Assembly (NCBI GenBank): GCA_017979445.1
Contig: CM030714.1
Location: 620,001-684,000 of the forward strand
DNA from: Akebia trifoliata
Lineage: Eukaryota > Streptophyta > Magnoliopsida > Ranunculales > Lardizabalaceae
DNA length: 64,000 nucleotides
Reading direction: 5' to 3'
Positions 21,042 through 32,625 of this stretch are shown in pieces (the first letter of the stretch is position 1; every line of letters begins with the position of its first letter). The notes under the pieces are model-generated. The model had not been told where the DNA came from, ran no database searches, and saw only the letters and a program-made list of their open reading frames with translations. Made by a program: the position numbers and the translations under genes.

Positions 21042-22655
21042 TTAAAAAACATATACAACATAAAAAACAAAATTATTAGTAATTAGAAAAACCATACTAA
21101 AACAAAGTACATTAATAATAACCAGTTGGTCACAAGTAAAAATAATAAGATGAAATTAAAAAAAAAAAAAAAAACTATAATTAATATGAAACTATTTTTA
21201 TATTAGTATATAACATCGGGTTCGGGTTTAGTCAGGTTACTCGTACCCACAACTCGAGTTGAACCCGAATTGAAATCGGGTTGAATAATTTTAACCCAGT
21301 CTCAACTCATTTTCTATATAACTCGGCCCAAACTTGCCCATTATTCGGGTTGAGTTTAGGTTAGCACGCCCTATCAGTCCTAGTTAGCACCTGCAACATT
21401 ACCTTCGATTGTATTTTCTTTACTACCTTCCAAGGATACCCTAAACTTTATTGCTTTTCATCTTCTACTCATTTTCCCTGAATATCCATTCAATCGTATT
21501 ATCTTTTCTTCATCTTTAACACCCTTGACCCTTAAAAGGATGCATGTGCCATAGGCACAAGCAAACTCTAGTGTTATATAAGATATATTGTGATGTATAT
21601 TTTTAGTAAGGAATCTTTTTTCTCTTTCTCCAGTGAAGTTATTAAAAGATAATTCATTTAACGATTTCACACTTTCATTTTAGTGCAAAATTGAATCTCT
21701 ATATGTATAGCAGTTTTTTATTTTTACTTTAGAACTGTTTACATGGTTGTGAGAGAGCATTAAAGCATGTCTCAACCCATTTTTGCGAATACAAATCAAT
21801 AATTTTTTTTTTTACAAAATCATTAATCAAGTTGCTAAAAGTACTTCTAAAAGGCAATGTTTTAAAAATCAGAATGATAATCAAACCGAAATTTTGTTTA
21901 ATTGGTGGGTCCGAATGAGGTTCAATTTGGTCAGACCCATATCTAATTATTATTATTATTATTATTTATGAAATATATTGAAATATATATATATATATAT
22001 ATAATGAAGGATAACGTAAACTATTATTATATGATAAATAAATAAATATATAATAATACAAAATTTAAGAAATTAAATTCGTTTAAATAAAATATTCTTT
22101 AATAAATGATAAATTTATTAAAAGTGGGTCGCTCAAGTCGGTGATGTATTTAATGCATCTTAATGAGCCCTCTTCAATCATTGAAGTTTGTTTTAAAAAT
22201 CTTCAAATTAACAAGGTTTAAATCCCAAAGTTAAAGAGATAATGAGGGCGACAAAATTTTGAGTAGTTTTCTTCAGACTTAAAAATCGGTTCATAGATTC
22301 GAACAGTTGAACCATTCAATTATAAAAAAAAGAAACGGCAGTTCTTAAATAAATACTGGCTCTTAATGAATCAAACCAAAATTTCTAAAAAATCCTGGAC
22401 AGTCGGTCCAGTCTGATTTTAAATATTGAACTTTTGTTTGTAATGTTGACTAACAAACTATGAATCACCAACATGCATTTACCCTAATTATATCTTTAAA
22501 AAAATTATTAAATAATTTATATCCATGAGATTAAACACCTATCACTTATAATCGTACACTTCACTTGCTAACTCTTCGGCATCCTTCACTTGCTACTTTT
22601 CAATCTACTAGTAGTATCAAGTCCTTCATTACTGTTTTTAAGTAGGCTAAAGGTA
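21042..22655. other. No gene; rest of unit B downstream flank
   Basis: AT-rich DNA shared with units C and D. It holds (TTA)n near 21945 and (TA)n near 21983, where unit C carries an extra MITE. At 21562-21566 lies the 'catag' site where unit C carries the chromovirus, and at about 21500 the site where unit D carries plastid DNA. No protein is supported; the frame at 21458-21670 is not conserved as coding sequence in the other units. Confidence 0.5.
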
Positions 22656-22664
22656 TTATTAGTA

Positions 22665-22824
22665 GAATAGTGATGAATGGGTACGCAGTTCACATGGCAA
22701 GGGTACAAAACCGCACATCTTTTCTTACGTATCCCAATGAAAAGATCTATAGTGTTCTGTCCTTGCCACGTCAGCCGTGTACAACCCAATCATGTGCCAA
22801 AATCACGTGCATTCATCACAACTC
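22665..22824. mobile_element. Foldback MITE, family B, with exact 9-bp target duplication
   Basis: The 160-bp element begins 'gaatagtgatgaatgggtac' and ends 'gtgcattcatcacaactc'. The 9-mer ttattagta occurs at 22656-22664 and 22825-22833. Inner arms 'atggcaagggtacaaaacc' and 'tgttctgtccttgccac' form the hairpin. Confidence 0.78.
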
Positions 22825-22833
22825 TTATTAGTA

Positions 22834-23189
22834 CTAGTCGGTCAGGTAAGGCATGCCAGTAACCTGTAGCAAGCACTCTACCACAGTGAGACATTGAACT
22901 GTAGTTGTTGATGTTTGGCATAGTTCTCCTTAAGAGGAAGAGCAACAAGCCAAGAAGCCTTGGCTTAGCTGGTAGAACTAGGAAGGCAACTGCCACGCTT
23001 CCTGTAATTGAACTAGTTGATTTTACAAGCAGTTTACCCAAAGCCGAAGGGCTAGAACTTAAGATAGATTACGGTGCTTTCCTCAAAAAATAAAAAGTTG
23101 GTGTGCAATCTAAATTTGAGACAACAGATTATATTGGTCATTTGTGTGCAAGTCCTCCAAAGAAATCAGGACCAACCTTTCATGGATGT
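22834..23189. other. No gene assigned
   Basis: Opposing frames at 22790-23041 (minus) and 22905-23093 (plus) overlap. The sequence at about 22925-23095 is less AT-rich than its surroundings and could be a captured exon, but I recognise no protein in it. Confidence 0.3.
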
Positions 23190-23368
23190 GTAATGATATT
23201 ATAACTCAATTATGACAAACTAACTCAAAAACCCACTGATGAGGCATGAGCATGAAACATGTGCAGTTGTGTATCTACCGGTATTGGGGGGGATCTACGG
23301 TTTTTGCACATGCAGATTAGTAAGCTTTTGAGTTATTCTGTCAGGTTGAGCTAGAAAATCAGCACTCT
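23190..23368. mobile_element. Foldback MITE, family D, separate copy
   Basis: The right end 'gtcaggttgagctagaaaat' + 'cagcactc' is the complement of the family D left end seen after copies C and D. The centre has 'gtgcagttgtgtatctac'. The left end is decayed, so the start is approximate. Confidence 0.55.
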
Positions 23369-23402
23369 TCATGGATTTAAAGGTGGACAATACAAAAAGA
23401 AA

Positions 23403-23626
23403 GAGTAATGATTTTTTTTACCATCCCATGTGGCATATTTAAAATACTCTTTTGAAGTGTCATGTTCTAGAATCATAGATCTTTACTCCTCAGAATACAT
23501 AGCTGCACATATTTATGGGGGTGTGCAGATGTGTATCTTGAGGCATAAAATATATGGTTCTACCACATGCCACGTTAGGAGAGTATTTTGAGTATGCCAT
23601 GTAGGGGAGTCATATTATCACAACTC
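23403..23626. mobile_element. Foldback MITE, family C, with exact 9-bp target duplication
   Basis: Begins 'gagtaatgattttttttacc' and ends 'gagtcatattatcacaactc'. The 9-mer aaaaagaaa is present at 23394-23402 and 23627-23635. Arms 'catcccatgtggcatattta' and 'gagtatgccatgtagggga' pair. This defines the true termini of family C. Confidence 0.75.
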
Positions 23627-23689
23627 AAAAAGAAAAACAAACAACTTTCCAATTTTCTCTACCTTAAATTGGGCTAAGACGCATAGGTC

Positions 23690-25110
23690 AATGGGTTTGT
23701 CACATTGCAAAGTAACTTTGAAGTTGTCGGTTCAAGTCCAGCTTACATTTAACAAAATCATTTTAAGAGTGGCCAAATATAGTAAGCTTTCACTTTCATT
23801 TAACAAATAAGTGAATGACATTAGTCATGCCTTCCTTTATTTTACAATAAGGTCTCAAACTAAAAGAAGAAAGACATAAGAGCCCTAATAATATGACTCG
23901 CCAGGTGGCATACTCAATCCACTCCTTGACGTGAACAAGTTCAAGAATCGTAGATCTATAAGCCTCGGGATACACACTTCCCTCGAGATACATTTTTTCA
24001 TGGGGAAGTGCAATCATGTATCTTGAGGCATAAAGATCTACGATTCCCGGACTTATCACGTCAGGAAGTCGATTGAGTATACCACCTAACGAATCATTTT
24101 ATCATGACTCAAGACATAAACATCATCTTTGAAAATTCCAAGATGGTGTGACACCCTCAAAATTATATTTGCAATAAATTGAAAACCAAACCCAACCCAC
24201 AGGAAATGAATGCTCAGCTTGATTGGTGTCTTTTAAATTCTAAAATCTATCACATTAAATACATGAATAATTTAGATTGTTACTTGTTTAATGACTGGAT
24301 AGACAACATGAATCCCATTTTAACATTCAAGTACGTCTCATTTAACATTGGAAAATTACTTAAAGGACCTTGGTCGAGGGATTTTTTTCTTTATAGTCCA
24401 TGAGTTTTGGGCAGTTTCTTAATAGTCCATTTTGTAAAACTTTTCTTTTCTTAACAATCCCTGGACCCCATCTCCCACATTTCTCACGATTGAATGTCCT
24501 AACTATTTGAACTCATCGTTTTCATCTAAAAAAATTAGATTTTTGGCATCTCAATCAAGTATTGGAGACTCCATTTCGTTAGAAAGGATTGAAGAAGTCA
24601 TTTTCAAACATTTCGAACATACATGTAAAAAAACTAAGGTTTCTTTCACTTTTTTTTCTTAGTTTTTGGATGAAAATCGATCAAGAATAGTTTTTCTGGG
24701 TTGAAATCATTTGAACAAGCCGTTATTTCAGGTTTTTAGTTGATCTTCCCATATATTTTAGTTGAAAAAACTCAAAAATTGAAAATGGATGGGTTTTACC
24801 AGTGTTGAGTTCACCACTTTTTATTTAAAAAATGATGAAAAAAGTGGTGAATTCGACAGTAAATAAAAAGTGGTGAACTCAACAGTAAAAAGTGTGAACT
24901 CGACAAAAAAAAAAAAAAAAGCATCGAGTTCAACAGTAATAAAAAGTGGCTCAACTCAACACAAAATAAAAAAGCCGTGGGTTAGCCATTAATGAGGGAC
25001 CGTTAAGAAATAATTTTTTTACTAAATGCCCTATTAAGCTACCGTGCAAAACTTAGGGACTATTTAGAAATAAATTTCTCCTCCAGGGTCCTTTCAGTAA
25101 CTTTCCCTTA
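23690..25110. repeat. Dispersed segmental repeat, copy 1 (partner at 61690-63930)
   Basis: 23750-24420 is collinear with 61745-62360, including the same family C MITE, and 24780-24900 resembles 63750-63900 ('agttcaccactttttatt'). A related piece is at 27360-27640. No coding frame is shared. It may be part of a large decayed transposable element or a segmental duplication. Confidence 0.55.
23892..24110. mobile_element. Foldback element, family C copy
   Basis: Left arm 'gccaggtggcatactcaat', right arm 'gagtataccacctaacga', ending 'ttatcatgactc'. Inner arms 'caagaatcgtagatctata' and 'aaagatctacgattccc' pair. It is duplicated with its flanks at 61905-62107. Confidence 0.65.
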
Positions 25111-25212
25111 TATATTGAGACCATGTTTAGGTTCGTTTTGAGCTCTTGTAATTCTCATAAAAGTCTAACAGTTTGAAAATTATGAATTGGTTAGAACTAT
25201 TTTTTTGATCAT

Positions 25213-25735
25213 ATACAGTCTGATGTAGGGGGTGCAACTTGGTCCAGTTAAAATTAAGAACCAAATCAAACCAATAGCTTTGGGGTGGTTTGCTTTGGTT
25301 TGGAACAAGTTGCGGTTCGGTTCTGGGTTACGAAAATGGATAACCAATCAATTTGGTTCGATTCTTGGATCAAGTTTATATAAAATCAAACCCGTATGCA
25401 ATAAATAAATATATATGTATATAATAATTATTATGAATTATTTTAAGAGTTACTACATTGATTAGTAATCTTTTATGGATAAACTAATGACTTTTTATGT
25501 ATAGATTTGAGATTTATTATATTAAATTATGTTTATTTTTTCATTAAAAAATATTACTTATAATTTATAAAATATTTGCAATCCACGGAACCGAACCGAA
25601 TCAAATTGACTTTAATTCGGTTTGAGTTGGTTTGGTTCCAATGGAATTTGATTTAGTTCTGGTTCTTATTTAGTGGAATCAACCTATGTCAGTTCGGTTC
25701 TAATTTGCCATCAAACTGAACCCAGATCCCCCCCC
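25213..25735. mobile_element. Decayed hAT-like non-autonomous element ('gaaccgaacc' type)
   Basis: Starts 'taggggtgcaac'-like ('gtagggggtgcaacttggtc') and ends near 'gaacccagatcccccccc'. It is filled with 'ggttcggttc' and 'gaaccgaaccg' words. Similar architecture to 50966-51590. Confidence 0.4.
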
Positions 25736-26331
25736 CCTCCCGCCTCCCACCTCCCGCCTCCCAATCTGATGATCATTAATTTACTATCTTAGTAGCATTG
25801 ATATGGAAGGGTATTTTAATCATAAAAGAATTAAATGAGAACAATATTAGATTCCCACGAGCTTCACAAATGAGAAACGGGTCTGAGCTGCTTCTCACTT
25901 CTGAATGCCCTATGCTAATATAAATAATATTGTACATTAGAAGAACATTAATTACACGATGACAGACTTTTATGTTACTGACACCCTCCTTTTGTAATAT
26001 TTACAAGAAAAGTTGAACTATTTAGTACCTTTTCTACACATAAAAAAGAAAAAAAAAAAAAATTGAACACTAAGTTTACGATGAAAGAATGTTGTGTTAT
26101 TGACGCCCTTCTTTAGGAAGATATTAGGAAAACTAAGTTGAATTTAGTGATTTCCCCTATGGATTTTAATGAATATTTGAGATTATATATTTTCAAATTG
26201 ATGACATAGTACCATTTGACCTCAGTCTTTTTTGAGAGATTAACAAGATACAACTTAAATACTCACATCTTCAGGGGTTGATTGATAGGAATGAAGGTTC
26301 TCTCATCAAAGGACATCGGATATTTTTATGG
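25736..26331. other. No gene seen
   Basis: Short C-rich patch (25725-25765), then AT-rich DNA. Two related stretches at about 25950-26030 and 26050-26120 ('gacacccttcttt'-like) look like an old tandem duplication. Nothing coding. Confidence 0.35.
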
Positions 26332-26560
26332 GATCCCAATAGCGGTGAGTGCATTGATTCTAGGTTAAAATATGGAAAAGCCTAGGTGGTGTGCAAAGTA
26401 GACTTAGAGAAGGCTTCTATTCATGCTAGTTGGCACGTTTTGGAGTGCATCCATAGGAGGATGGATTTCAGCAGGAGGTGGATCTCTTGGATCATATCTT
26501 GAGTTTCTTCACTCTCTTTCTCAGTGTTGGTTAGAGAGGTGGGGATACCCACGATAGGTA
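26332..26560 (+). pseudogene. LINE reverse-transcriptase fragment
   Basis: Reads NSGECIDSRLKYGKA, then a stop, then VVCKVDLEKA and SWHVLECIHRRMDF, RRWISWI. This matches the plant LINE RT block ECIDSR...G.ICKLDIEKA(Y)DH.NW...RRMGF...W..WI. The first catalytic-motif Asp (in KVDLEKA) is kept. The frame has stops, and there is no YADD motif, endonuclease or poly-A close by. It is a truncated, dead copy. Confidence 0.7.
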
Positions 26561-27769
26561 AAAAAATTTGATGCAGCAAATCCAACTTGAAAAACAACAT
26601 GTTAAAACATTAAAACCAATCAAAATCGAATCCTTCCAGTTTTAGGAGGCATGGGGAATTATTCATATTTTTAGTTCAACACCACTAACTTGATCCATAG
26701 GTACAAGAAAGCTCAAGAAATAATAAAATGACTAATGTACATTATTTTCAATAAAATTAAAAGTTAGACTCACACTTGGGTTTCCAAGCATCAAGAATGG
26801 GCAACCCAAGTTGCAAGTAGGAAAATAAAATGCTCGAGGAAAACTAGCACAACTTATCATGTGATTCATTACAAGGGGCCTATAAAAAAATCATTATAAA
26901 CAGGTTTGTGGTGTTTATGTTCAGATTTCTTCACTCACCGTCACCTTTTTCTTGTCAAGTAGAAGGGTGACATTGCCTATATAGATGAGGTATGTCTTAT
27001 GTATTAAAATCATATAAATAATAGCTTAATAGAAAATATTTGTATAAATTAGAGATTTCTTCCCTAAAGTGTGTTTCCAAGTTTTGATACAAGAGTGTAT
27101 AGAGTGTCTCATAGGGGAAGTTCTTGGAAAATGGAGTCTCTTTGTTGCATAACTGAGAAATTACTAGAGATTGCAAACAGAAAATCACACACCTCATGCA
27201 ACTTCCTTCTTCACCCTTTAGATTCAATAGGGGAGTGCCTCAACATGAAAAAAAAGGGTTTACAAACAAAGTGTTACATACGACATCCACTAACAATAAA
27301 ATTACAATAAAACGATGCCTATAAACAAGAATCAAGTTTGCTCAAAAGTAATAATTGAGAAGACTCACCTTCCTCAATAGCACCACAGTCCAATTATGTT
27401 TGCATTATCAAAAGAGTGCACAACTTCTATACATGCATAACATCAGGACCATTATCTATTTTGCCTTGTTTTTCTTATTATGAGGTCCAAAATTGGAACT
27501 AAATGCCAAGAGAGCAGATTTTTAATTTTTACAGGATATCTATCAATTTTATTAGGTCCAAAATTGGAGCCTAAATGCCAAGAAAGCAGATTTTTAATTT
27601 TTACAGGATATCTATCAATTTTATCCTATGGCTCACATTTTATTTAGAAAGGAATCCCTCCGTCAGGGTCTTTTAAATAATTTTTCCAAAATTATATCTC
27701 CCGCTAATGACTCATAGTATTGAGGTCACTTCAACATTATTCTATATCAAATTCTCACCAAATTAGGTA
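26561..27769. other. No gene; holds a 75-bp tandem duplication
   Basis: At about 27482-27560 and 27560-27628 the same sequence ('gaggtccaaaattgga' ... 'tatctatcaattttat') stands twice in tandem. The copy at 62545-62610 has it only once. The frames at 26997-27310 on both strands are unsupported. Confidence 0.4.
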
Positions 27770-27945
27770 GAAGTGACCTGAAATTGTACCTCATATCACA
27801 TCTTAAAGTGAAAGTGTGTAGGAATCATAAATGCATTTTTAACTCATATCTCACTGAAAAACATTTATGATTCCTACTTACCAGGCACTACCACCCCAAG
27901 ATGTGGGATATGAAGTACAATCTTGAGGTCACCTCAGCATTATTC
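27770..27945. repeat. 176-bp imperfect hairpin
   Basis: The outer arm 'aagtgacctgaaattgtacc' pairs with 'gtacaatcttgaggtcacct'. The inner arm 'gtaggaatcataaatgc' pairs with 'catttatgattcctac'. It may be a MITE or a small-RNA-producing foldback. The flanks also carry 'aggtcactt...' copies. Confidence 0.5.
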
Positions 27946-28290
27946 AAATAAAGTGGGTATGTCTCAAGTACCCTAATAATTCTTTGCCAAAATTATTAAA
28001 GAATCCTCATTTTTTATTATTAACGTATTTAATGAGGTATTTATTTGACAAGATCTGAGTTGTGAGAGTGAGGTTTTAATAATAATAAATTAATAGTACC
28101 ATAATAAAAAGGTGTTTAGAAACTAATTTAAGATTAAATATGATAATTAAAGTGAAGTCTTAATTACATAAATATGAAGAGATTTTTTTTTTCGAACAAT
28201 CTTTCTTCCACACTGAGAATTTGAAATCTTAAGAGAAATCCAAGATGAGATTGTTACTTGAAGAGTTCCCGGCTTGTCGTGTGAAGTGAT
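27946..28290. other. No gene; AT-rich
   Basis: Nothing recognisable. Confidence 0.35.
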
Positions 28291-28295
28291 GCAGC

Positions 28296-28480
28296 AAGCA
28301 TGAGAGGTCGACCAAGGGAGAGACTGAGAGAGCGACTGCGAGGTTGATCGTGGGAGCCATTGAGCGAGAGAGCTGAGATCGAGAGGTCAATCGAAGGAGC
28401 AACTGAGAGAGAGATGAGATCGAGAGATTGATCGAGGGAGAGACTGAGAGAACAACTGAGAGGTCGATCGAGGGAGCGAT

Positions 28481-28517
<37 letters not shown>

Positions 28518-28595
28518 TGAAATCGAGAGAGAGACAGAGAGAGAGATGAGATCGATCGAATGACTGTGAGAGAGAGAGACGGAGAGAGTGGTTCG
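28296..28595. repeat. GA-rich degenerate minisatellite with (GT)n and (GA)n
   Basis: Repeats of the theme 'gagaggtcgatcgagggag' + 'cgactgagag' with variations, interrupted by (TG)n at about 28482-28501 and (GA)n. The minus-strand open frame (28387-28602, Ser/Leu/Arg-rich) is a translation of this repeat and not a gene. Confidence 0.7.
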
Positions 28596-28599
28596 TTCC

Positions 28600-28729
28600 C
28601 ATAAATATGCGATGTTTAAAACATTATTAAAACGGTTTTAATAAGTAAAACGGTTTAAACCCATTTTTAATTAAAAACGGATAAAATCCATTTTATAGTT
28701 TAGTTCCTGATTCACTATTTTCTTGTAGT
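28600..28729. mobile_element. Possible CACTA element end
   Basis: 'actattttcttgtagtg' at about 28713-28729 is the reverse complement of a classical CACTACAAGAAAA terminus. Before it lie repeated 'aaaacggttt' and 'aaaacggata' words, like sub-terminal repeats. No matching other end was found. Confidence 0.4.
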
Positions 28730-30950
28730 GTCTAGGGCATTCTCTAACCCACTGAGTGCACTCTTATGATGCAAAAGATTGAAATTACCAAAATATAAAG
28801 ACGGGTCCCACTCCACCTACAGTTGGGGGATGGGGTGGGGGGAATATTCGCCCCCAAACTAACTATGAAGATGAAATTAGATCTGTTGTACTCTAATAAA
28901 ACCCAAATAAATAAATAAATAAATAAGATATAAAAAAAATCATGCTTTTTCACCTTATAACGACATAAAGAAAAGAGTTCTAGTAGACCTCACCACAAGG
29001 AAGCAACGCCATCAATTTTATAAGAGCTATAGAAATAGAAAAATCTTATATTAGATCGAAATATTTTGCCAATTTCAGATGAACCTGCCTCAATCTCTAA
29101 GTTTTGGTGAAGAAAATCAATTTTCTGTAGAAAATATTAGGATTTAGAAGAAAATTCTTAAGAGAAAGAGAAATGATGATTTCTTGCAACTCAAACTCTC
29201 ATATAGAAGAAGCGGAAAAGATGAAGTGATGATAACAATTAGACTCATGCCATTTTGAAAAAAGAAAAAAAAATTACCCTTTATTTTGAAAATCCCTCCA
29301 AAATTGTCGAGTAAATGTGACTCCACTCGGTCAGTTTCAAAATTATGATTTGTTGAAGTGTATAATGAATTATCTTATTCACAATCCAACACTATAACCG
29401 TCTTCTAGATTTCATGGAAAAAATCTGATCAAAAACAAAAAGATTAATTTTTTTTTCTTGAGCTTGATCCTATGTTTTGAAAGTGAACTCCTACTAAACT
29501 CCCAAATTTGAATTTAAAATTTACAATGAAAATAACCTTCTTTAAGGATATTTATTTATTTATTTATTTATATATATATATAAAGTACATAGAATTTTTT
29601 CTTCTATATCCATGTGGCATTGGATCATGTTTTTAGATGCTACAAAGTGAGGTCAACAACCCTGAGTAAAATTTGAAAACTTACTAAGTTAATTAGTAAG
29701 GCTAGCCTTACTCAATCTTGAAAGAGATTTTCTTCTAAATTGACTAGCCTTACTAATTTAGTAAATTTCAACTCTTACTAAGAGTCATTGATCTCACCCT
29801 GTGCAATAAAAAAAACATGGTCTGATGAGATGGGGTTGTAGAGGATAAAATTCTGTGAATTTTGAAAAAAAAATTAAAAAAATTATTTTTTGCCATTGAA
29901 TTTTAATTTTAAATTTTGGATGTGGAAGCTTGATAGCCGTCCATTTTCAAAACCTTGGATGAAGCCTTCCAATTTTTTTTCTTATTTTTTTAATTCCGAA
30001 ACCTAGAGGGCTGTGGTGTTGGACTGCTAAAGTGGTAACCCATTTGAGCCTAGCGACCCTTAACAAGGCTTAAAATCTTGCAAAGTTAGAAAAGAAAGTG
30101 TTTCTTTGTTTTTCTTAAGATTCTAAATATATAAAATATTGTATGTGTGTGGATGTGGGGGGTGTTCTCAACATATCACCATGGAGGATTTAAACCTTCC
30201 TCCTACACCCCCAATACAAGCCACGTAAGCTATAATTCAAGGAAATTTTTAAAAGGAAATATTTTAAGCTTTAAGCCCTTGGATTGTGGTTTACAAGGCG
30301 TGTATTGGAGTGTAGGAAGGTTTCAACTCTCCACCCTAAAGGCGTACGATCCGAACTCGATTTTAATATTATAATATTTTATGGGGGCCACACGCTAATG
30401 CGGTGCCCTGTTCCTATACATTAATTAGTTGGGGTTTAAAACATCTTGAGCTCCTAATCAAGCCATTCACACAGTCCGATGTGTTTATTTTCTAATCAAA
30501 TTGTGACACATAGACATTGTTCGTAACTATAGAAGCATGACACTTTATGGCATCTGAAATTTTGTGGGCCCCTTCCTCTCTATGTAGTTCTGCCTCTACC
30601 TCCAATTATAGAGGAGTAGAGTTCACACATTACCCTCATTTTATTATATTTCCTCTTCACCTCCTTCAATAATACCTTTTTAATTTTACCATTCCTATTT
30701 TTTAACCTTTTTTTTTTATAATACCCCTCTAATTTTGCATTCTTTCCTCTTTTACACCTTTAACCCCAAGGAGGATGCCCGTGACATAGGCAAGGGAAAA
30801 ATCTAATTATTTAAATATGAGAATTTGTTAATCCCCCTTGCACAAACAAATCTAGTTACCCTAATGTTTAATAGTATACGGCCAGAGATTTTGAGTTGGA
30901 AGTATTTCAAAAAAATTGATCCGAAAGGTTTTACAACTACCCATTACATA
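28730..30950. other. No gene; includes nested foldback sequence at 29580-29865
   Basis: Within 29647-29797 is a palindrome with ends 'gtgaggtcaacaacc' and 'gagtcattgatctcac' and arms 'aacttactaagttaattag' and 'ctaatttagtaaatttc'. It lies inside a second imperfect palindrome (about 29580-29865) with arms 'gatcatgtttttagatgc' and 'gcaataaaaaaaacatgg'. The remaining sequence, including the frame at 30147-30374, has no recognisable coding content. Confidence 0.4.
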
Positions 30951-31060
30951 GAATGATGGTCTAAAAGATTGATTTCACATTCATTAATTTTAATATCAAG
31001 TTCACTAATCGTGGAAATATAGAGAAAAAGGGGAAGAATGGATGATGGAGTGACAATTAA

Positions 31061-31235
31061 GGTTGTTAATGGACCGGGCTAGGCCGGGCTTTTTAGGCTT
31101 ACAAAACTAGGCCTGAACCAACCCATCAAATATAGGGCCGGGCTGGGCTTAAGAAAGAAACCTAAACACAAGCCTGGTCAACCTATAGCCTGGTCCACCT
31201 ACATTCGGTTCCGGGTCGGGTTTGGCTTAGTTGCT
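31061..31235. mobile_element. Truncated 'gggctaggcc' element, unit C copy
   Basis: Matches the left part of the element at 17207-17815 ('gaccgggctaggccgggct'). The right two thirds are missing, so a deletion joins it almost directly to the gene promoter. Confidence 0.5.
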
Positions 31236-31285
31236 TACTTAAGGGAAGTTGTAGAGTCATGAAGAGAGTAATTTGAAAGGGACTA

Positions 31286-31346
31286 AGTAGTGATGTTGTT
31301 GCCACATCAATCGCGTACCAAGACCACGAGCATTCATCAATACTGC
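31286..31346. mobile_element. Remnant of family B MITE in promoter of copy C
   Basis: Only one arm is left: 'gttgccacatcaatcgcgta' and 'cgagcattcatcaatactgc'. Same place, about 150 bp before the start codon, as in units B and D. Confidence 0.6.
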
Positions 31347-31493
31347 ACAATAAATACATCGACAAGAAGGGAAGTGAGAGACTGGCGAATGTTGTTAAAA
31401 TCATTTATTCTTTAGATAAGACAAAGAGGCCAACTTCTTCACATGATAAATAACGTACAAAATTATTTGCAAATATCAAGAAGAAGAAGAAGA

Positions 31494-32618
31494 ATGGAGA
31501 GTGAGATCAAGAACTTTATAAAGGTATGGGTTTTGGTCATATGGGCTTTATTCTATTGTTATTTCATAGTGTCAAAGATCCCAAAGGGAAAACTCAGACT
31601 CCTCACTCTCCTTCCTATCTTCTACCTCTTCATCATCCTCCCACTCAATCTCCATTCATTCCATCTTGGATTTTTCACAGCTCTCTACATCACTTGGCTT
31701 GCTAACTTCAAACTCCTCCTTTTCTCTTTCAATCAGGGCCCATTATCATCATCACCATCCAATCAACCAAAACCACTCCTCCACTTCATCTTCATTGCTT
31801 GTCTTCCCATCATAACCAAAGACAACCCATGTCTCCAAGTCCAATCACCTCATGATCAAAATATCAAACAAACCAAACAAAACTCATCACTCCTATCACC
31901 TCGAAACATCAAAATATCTATAAAATCAGTTCGAAATGTTGTTTTAAAAGCCCTACTTTTATATCTATTGGTCTCTATCTATGACTACTTACCATATGTG
32001 AACTTAAAGACGTTCATGATCTGGACTTACTACAACCTCCTCTTTTACCTAACCGTACGGCTTGTTTACGCTTTGAGTGAATTGCCAGCTCGAGCCATAC
32101 TAGGCCTAGAACTCGAGCCACAGTTCAACCAGCCATTGCTTTCCACCTCACTTCGAGACTTCTGGGGTAGAAGGTGGAACCGACCTGCTTCCAACATCCT
32201 AAGATCCACCATATCTCATCCCATACGATCCGTAGCTACCCCTATTTTTGGTAGAGTGTGGGCCCATCTAATAGGAGTAGTGTTCGCGTTTACTGTATCT
32301 GGGCTCATGCATGAGCTGGTGTACTATTGCGTCACACGTGTGAATCCCACGTGGGAAGTGACACTCTACTTCGTGTTCCATGGGTTCTGCTATGTGTTGG
32401 AGTTAGAATCTAAGAGGAGATTAACAGCTGGCAAGTGACGGTTGTACCCTTGGGTCTCTATGCCTTTGACTCTTTTGTTCAATTGGGTTACCACTTACTG
32501 GCTAGGAAGCCCACAGCTCTTGCGGAATGGTGTGTACGAGGGAGCAATCAAAGAATACAGACTTGCGTTTGAGTTCGTGAAGCAAAAAATTGCAAAACTC
32601 TCTCTCTCTAGCAAATAA
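31494..32618 (+). pseudogene. Wax synthase / sterol acyltransferase-like MBOAT gene, copy C, with one nonsense codon
   Basis: Relative to copies B and D the reading frame is open for 374 codons, except that codon 315 is TGA (32436-32438, 'ggcaagtgacgg') where B and D have TGG (Trp, 'ggcaagtggcgg'). After it the frame continues undamaged to TAA at 32616-32618. The upstream part keeps DFWGRRWN and SGLMHEL with the catalytic His. A truncated product of 314 residues would lose the last membrane segment and the tail. The frame is open further upstream (to 31443), but the conserved start is the ATG at 31494. It also has private changes, such as Cys for Tyr in the YYCVTR block and HGFCY for QGFCY. 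Probably a recent pseudogene. Confidence 0.85.
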
Positions 32619-32625
32619 TAAACAA

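Larger units (their letters stand above)
17100..22450 (+). repeat. Segmental duplication unit B (contains acyltransferase copy B)
   Basis: Upstream (17100-17400 and 18200-18660), gene (18672-19796) and downstream DNA (19797-22440) are collinear with parts of unit C (30960-34410 plus 40257-41660) and unit D (53430-58860). Shared markers are the 'aatcatttattctta' promoter segment, the family D MITE at the stop codon, a diverged family A MITE and the 'tttaacacccttgaccc' and 'gattaaatt'-type downstream tracts. Unit B has none of the late insertions of C and D, so it is the best reference for the ancestral state. Confidence 0.75.

Noticed and set aside
22790..23093. Opposing open frames with moderately balanced composition
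   Set aside because: Could be a captured exon, but there is no recognisable protein and no start or splice context.
28387..28602. Ser/Leu/Arg-rich minus-strand open frame
   Set aside because: It follows the GA-rich minisatellite; periodic composition and no domain.
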